Positions 62,685-64,000 of a DNA stretch of 64,000 bases are shown here, piece after piece (position 1 is the first letter of the stretch; each line of letters begins with the position of its first letter). Source of the DNA: Paraburkholderia elongata (GTDB lineage Bacteria; Pseudomonadota; Gammaproteobacteria; Burkholderiales; Burkholderiaceae). A model generated the notes under the pieces. It did not search any database. It saw only the letters and a program-made list of their open reading frames with translations, and was not told the DNA's origin. Where the stretch lies: the NCBI RefSeq assembly GCF_013177735.1, contig NZ_WOEZ01000293.1, forward strand, positions 1-64,000, given 5' to 3'. A program made the position numbers and the translations under genes.

Positions 62685-63481
62685 GCTTATTGGTGAAGGC
62701 GCAGCGCGAGGGCCAAACGATCGCGCGGGTGACGCCGGAGTCGGCGTGTTGGCGGTATGTGGGGTTTGCCGCTTACCGGCTGGGCGAGAATGAGGTTGTG
62801 CATGTATTCGAGCCGTCGCGAGAGGTTTGTATTGTGGTTCTCACGGGCGCGGTGGATATTGAAACTGCTGACAACACATGGAGTTCGGTGGGTTCGCGCG
62901 ATAGCGTGTTCGAGGATTCCGCGCCGTATGCAGTGTATTTGCCGCCTGGCGTGCGGGCGACGGTTCGCGCCTGCCGCGATGCAGAGGTTGGCGTGGCGAG
63001 TGCGCCTGCCAAGGGTGCGTATCCGGCGAGGTTGATCGAGCCTTCTACGATGAAGCGCTCCACGCGCGGGAAGGGGTTAAATACGCGATACGTATACGAT
63101 ATTCTTCCGCAGACTGAGCTTGCGGAGTCTTTGCTGGTGGTTGAGGTTCGGACGCCTGGGGGGCATGCGTCCAGCTATCCGCCGCATAAGCACGATACCG
63201 ATAATGTGCCTCATGAGAGTTCGCTCGAAGAGACTTACTATCATCGGCTCGATCCGCCGCAGGGGTTTGCTTTTCAGCGTGTGTATACCGATATGCGTGA
63301 TATCGATGAATCGATGGCTGTTGAGGATCACGATGTCGTGATGGTGCCGCGTGGGTATCATCCGGTTGTCGTTCCCTACGGGTATGAGTCTTATTATTTG
63401 AATGTTATGGCTGGGGGGCAGAGGGTTTGGCATTTCCGCAATGATCCGGCGCATGAGTGGATTATTAATAAGGATGGTTAA
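62681..63481 (+). CDS. iolB: 5-deoxy-glucuronate isomerase
   Basis: A 266-residue double-cupin isomerase. SSYPPHKHDTDNVPHESSLE and EETYYHRLDPPQGFAFQRVY hold the metal-binding His and Glu, and YYLNVMAGGQRVWHFRNDPA, then HEWI, ends it. Third codon positions are richer in T and G-ending Val/Gly/Asp codons than in iolCDE, most clearly after 62700. It is the last gene of the operon. iolA is not in the window. Confidence 0.9.
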   Translation: MSLLVKAQREGQTIARVTPESACWRYVGFAAYRLGENEVVHVFEPSREVCIVVLTGAVDIETADNTWSSVGSRDSVFEDSAPYAVYLPPGVRATVRACRDAEVGVASAPAKGAYPARLIEPSTMKRSTRGKGLNTRYVYDILPQTELAESLLVVEVRTPGGHASSYPPHKHDTDNVPHESSLEETYYHRLDPPQGFAFQRVYTDMRDIDESMAVEDHDVVMVPRGYHPVVVPYGYESYYLNVMAGGQRVWHFRNDPAHEWIINKDG

Positions 63482-64000
63482 GGTTTTTTCCTGCGGAGCG
63501 TTTTATGTCTGTTCGCCTACGGCGTTGGCCTTTCGTTGATTTGTTTGCCTGCGCGGCGCTTGTTGTCTGCTTGCCTATGGCGTTGGCCTCTCCTTGAATT
63601 CTTATTGGTTTATTAGCGTCGCCCCTGTGCGGGGCAGGCACCTACTTTTCTTTGCCTGCCGCAAAGAAAAGTAGGCAAAAGAAAGCGGCTCGAACCCCCT
63701 GCTAAGCGGGTCCCCCGCACAGTCGCCGTAGTGGTGCATCTGGAATCCGTGCCCTCGCACATTCGACGTGAGTGACAAAGGGCTCATCAGCTCCCACTCC
63801 GCACTGCGTGCGTCGCGGACGGGGCTTCCAGAGAAACCGGGGGCTTCGTTTGGGCGTGGTGGGAGCCGTCGGCTTCGCCTCGGCGAAATGCCGAATGCCG
63901 AATGCCGAATGCCGAATGCCGAATGCCGAATGCCGAAGGCGAGAGTACCTCGGGATATTCGAAGTATTGCTTCTCGACCTCCGGCTTATCACCATGTCGA
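63482..64000. repeat. Large intergenic repeat element, copy 3 (left arm, open at the window edge)
   Basis: Two ~59-base modules (63490-63600) precede the arm with GTCGCCCCTGTGCGGGGC and the stem CCTACTTTTCTTTGC / GCAAAGAAAAGTAGG at about 63640-63680. AGTGGTGCATC and TCGCACATTC follow, as in copies 1 and 2. The right arm would lie beyond 64000. Confidence 0.75.
63887..63935. repeat. 7-bp tandem repeat, seven units
   Basis: AATGCCG is repeated seven times without error inside copy 3 of the intergenic element. Copies 1 and 2 have no such expansion at the matching place, so it is local and probably recent. Confidence 0.9.

Noticed and set aside
63602..63787. Short open frame in the intergenic repeat, recurring in other copies
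   Set aside because: It recurs because the DNA repeats; no start site with a ribosome-binding sequence and no domain is present, and the arms look structured instead.

Overview
The window looks like a chromosomal segment of a Burkholderiaceae bacterium, most likely Paraburkholderia. It is GC-rich with strong third-position GC. It carries beta-ketoadipate (pca) genes, a Burkholderia-style inositol (iol) cluster, a twin-arginine phospholipase C, and many decayed IS and group II intron copies of types common in that genus. The assignment rests on gene content and style, not on a database search.

Positions 1-5.8 kb are a mobile-element scrapyard: a truncated serine recombinase with its DUF6788 and DUF5372 partners, a 5'-deleted group II intron joined to an IS3-family transposase, a full-length group II intron on the minus strand, and a beheaded HxlR regulator. 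Positions 6-9.1 kb hold decaying chromosomal genes (DUF4392, an MFS transporter, Ohr, a HAD hydrolase). Positions 9.1-13.3 kb hold an RpiR regulator, a phospholipase C with a newly noticed 56-residue lipoprotein, and a DUF1488 protein. Positions 13.3-22.6 kb are a second accessory island with IS5, IS6, IS91 and two IS110 remnants around a CoiA-like putative nuclease, an unknown gene and a RES/Xre toxin-antitoxin pair. Positions 22.7-29.5 kb hold a phospholipase D-like protein with a lost export leader, a lysine/alanine-rich repeat protein, a LysE exporter, and a MocR regulator divergent from an omega-amino-acid aminotransferase.

The centrepiece is 30.4-44.6 kb, one long minus-strand operon facing a TetR gene. 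It encodes a 6-hydroxynicotinate reductase-like protein, a UPF0280 protein, two DUF1185 paralogues, a branched-chain-type ABC transporter, an enamidase-like amidohydrolase, and a two-subunit molybdenum hydroxylase ending in three c-type haem domains. Read together, this is an import-and-catabolism module for nicotinate or a close N-heteroaromatic. It appears to join an aerobic NicAB-type hydroxylase to the reductive ring-opening route known from anaerobic nicotinate fermentation. The UPF0280 protein is a candidate maturation factor for the covalent flavin known in the reductase family.

Positions 45.7-50.1 kb carry pcaIJBDC of the protocatechuate branch. Positions 51.2-63.5 kb carry myo-inositol use: a regulator and two dehydrogenases on the minus strand, and an ABC importer plus iolC (fused to a DUF2090 domain), iolD, iolE and iolB on the plus strand. 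A GGAA-N6-TTCC palindrome lies between the two halves. Three copies of a large intergenic inverted-repeat element (29.5-30.4, 50.1-51.2 and 63.5-64.0 kb) punctuate the right half.
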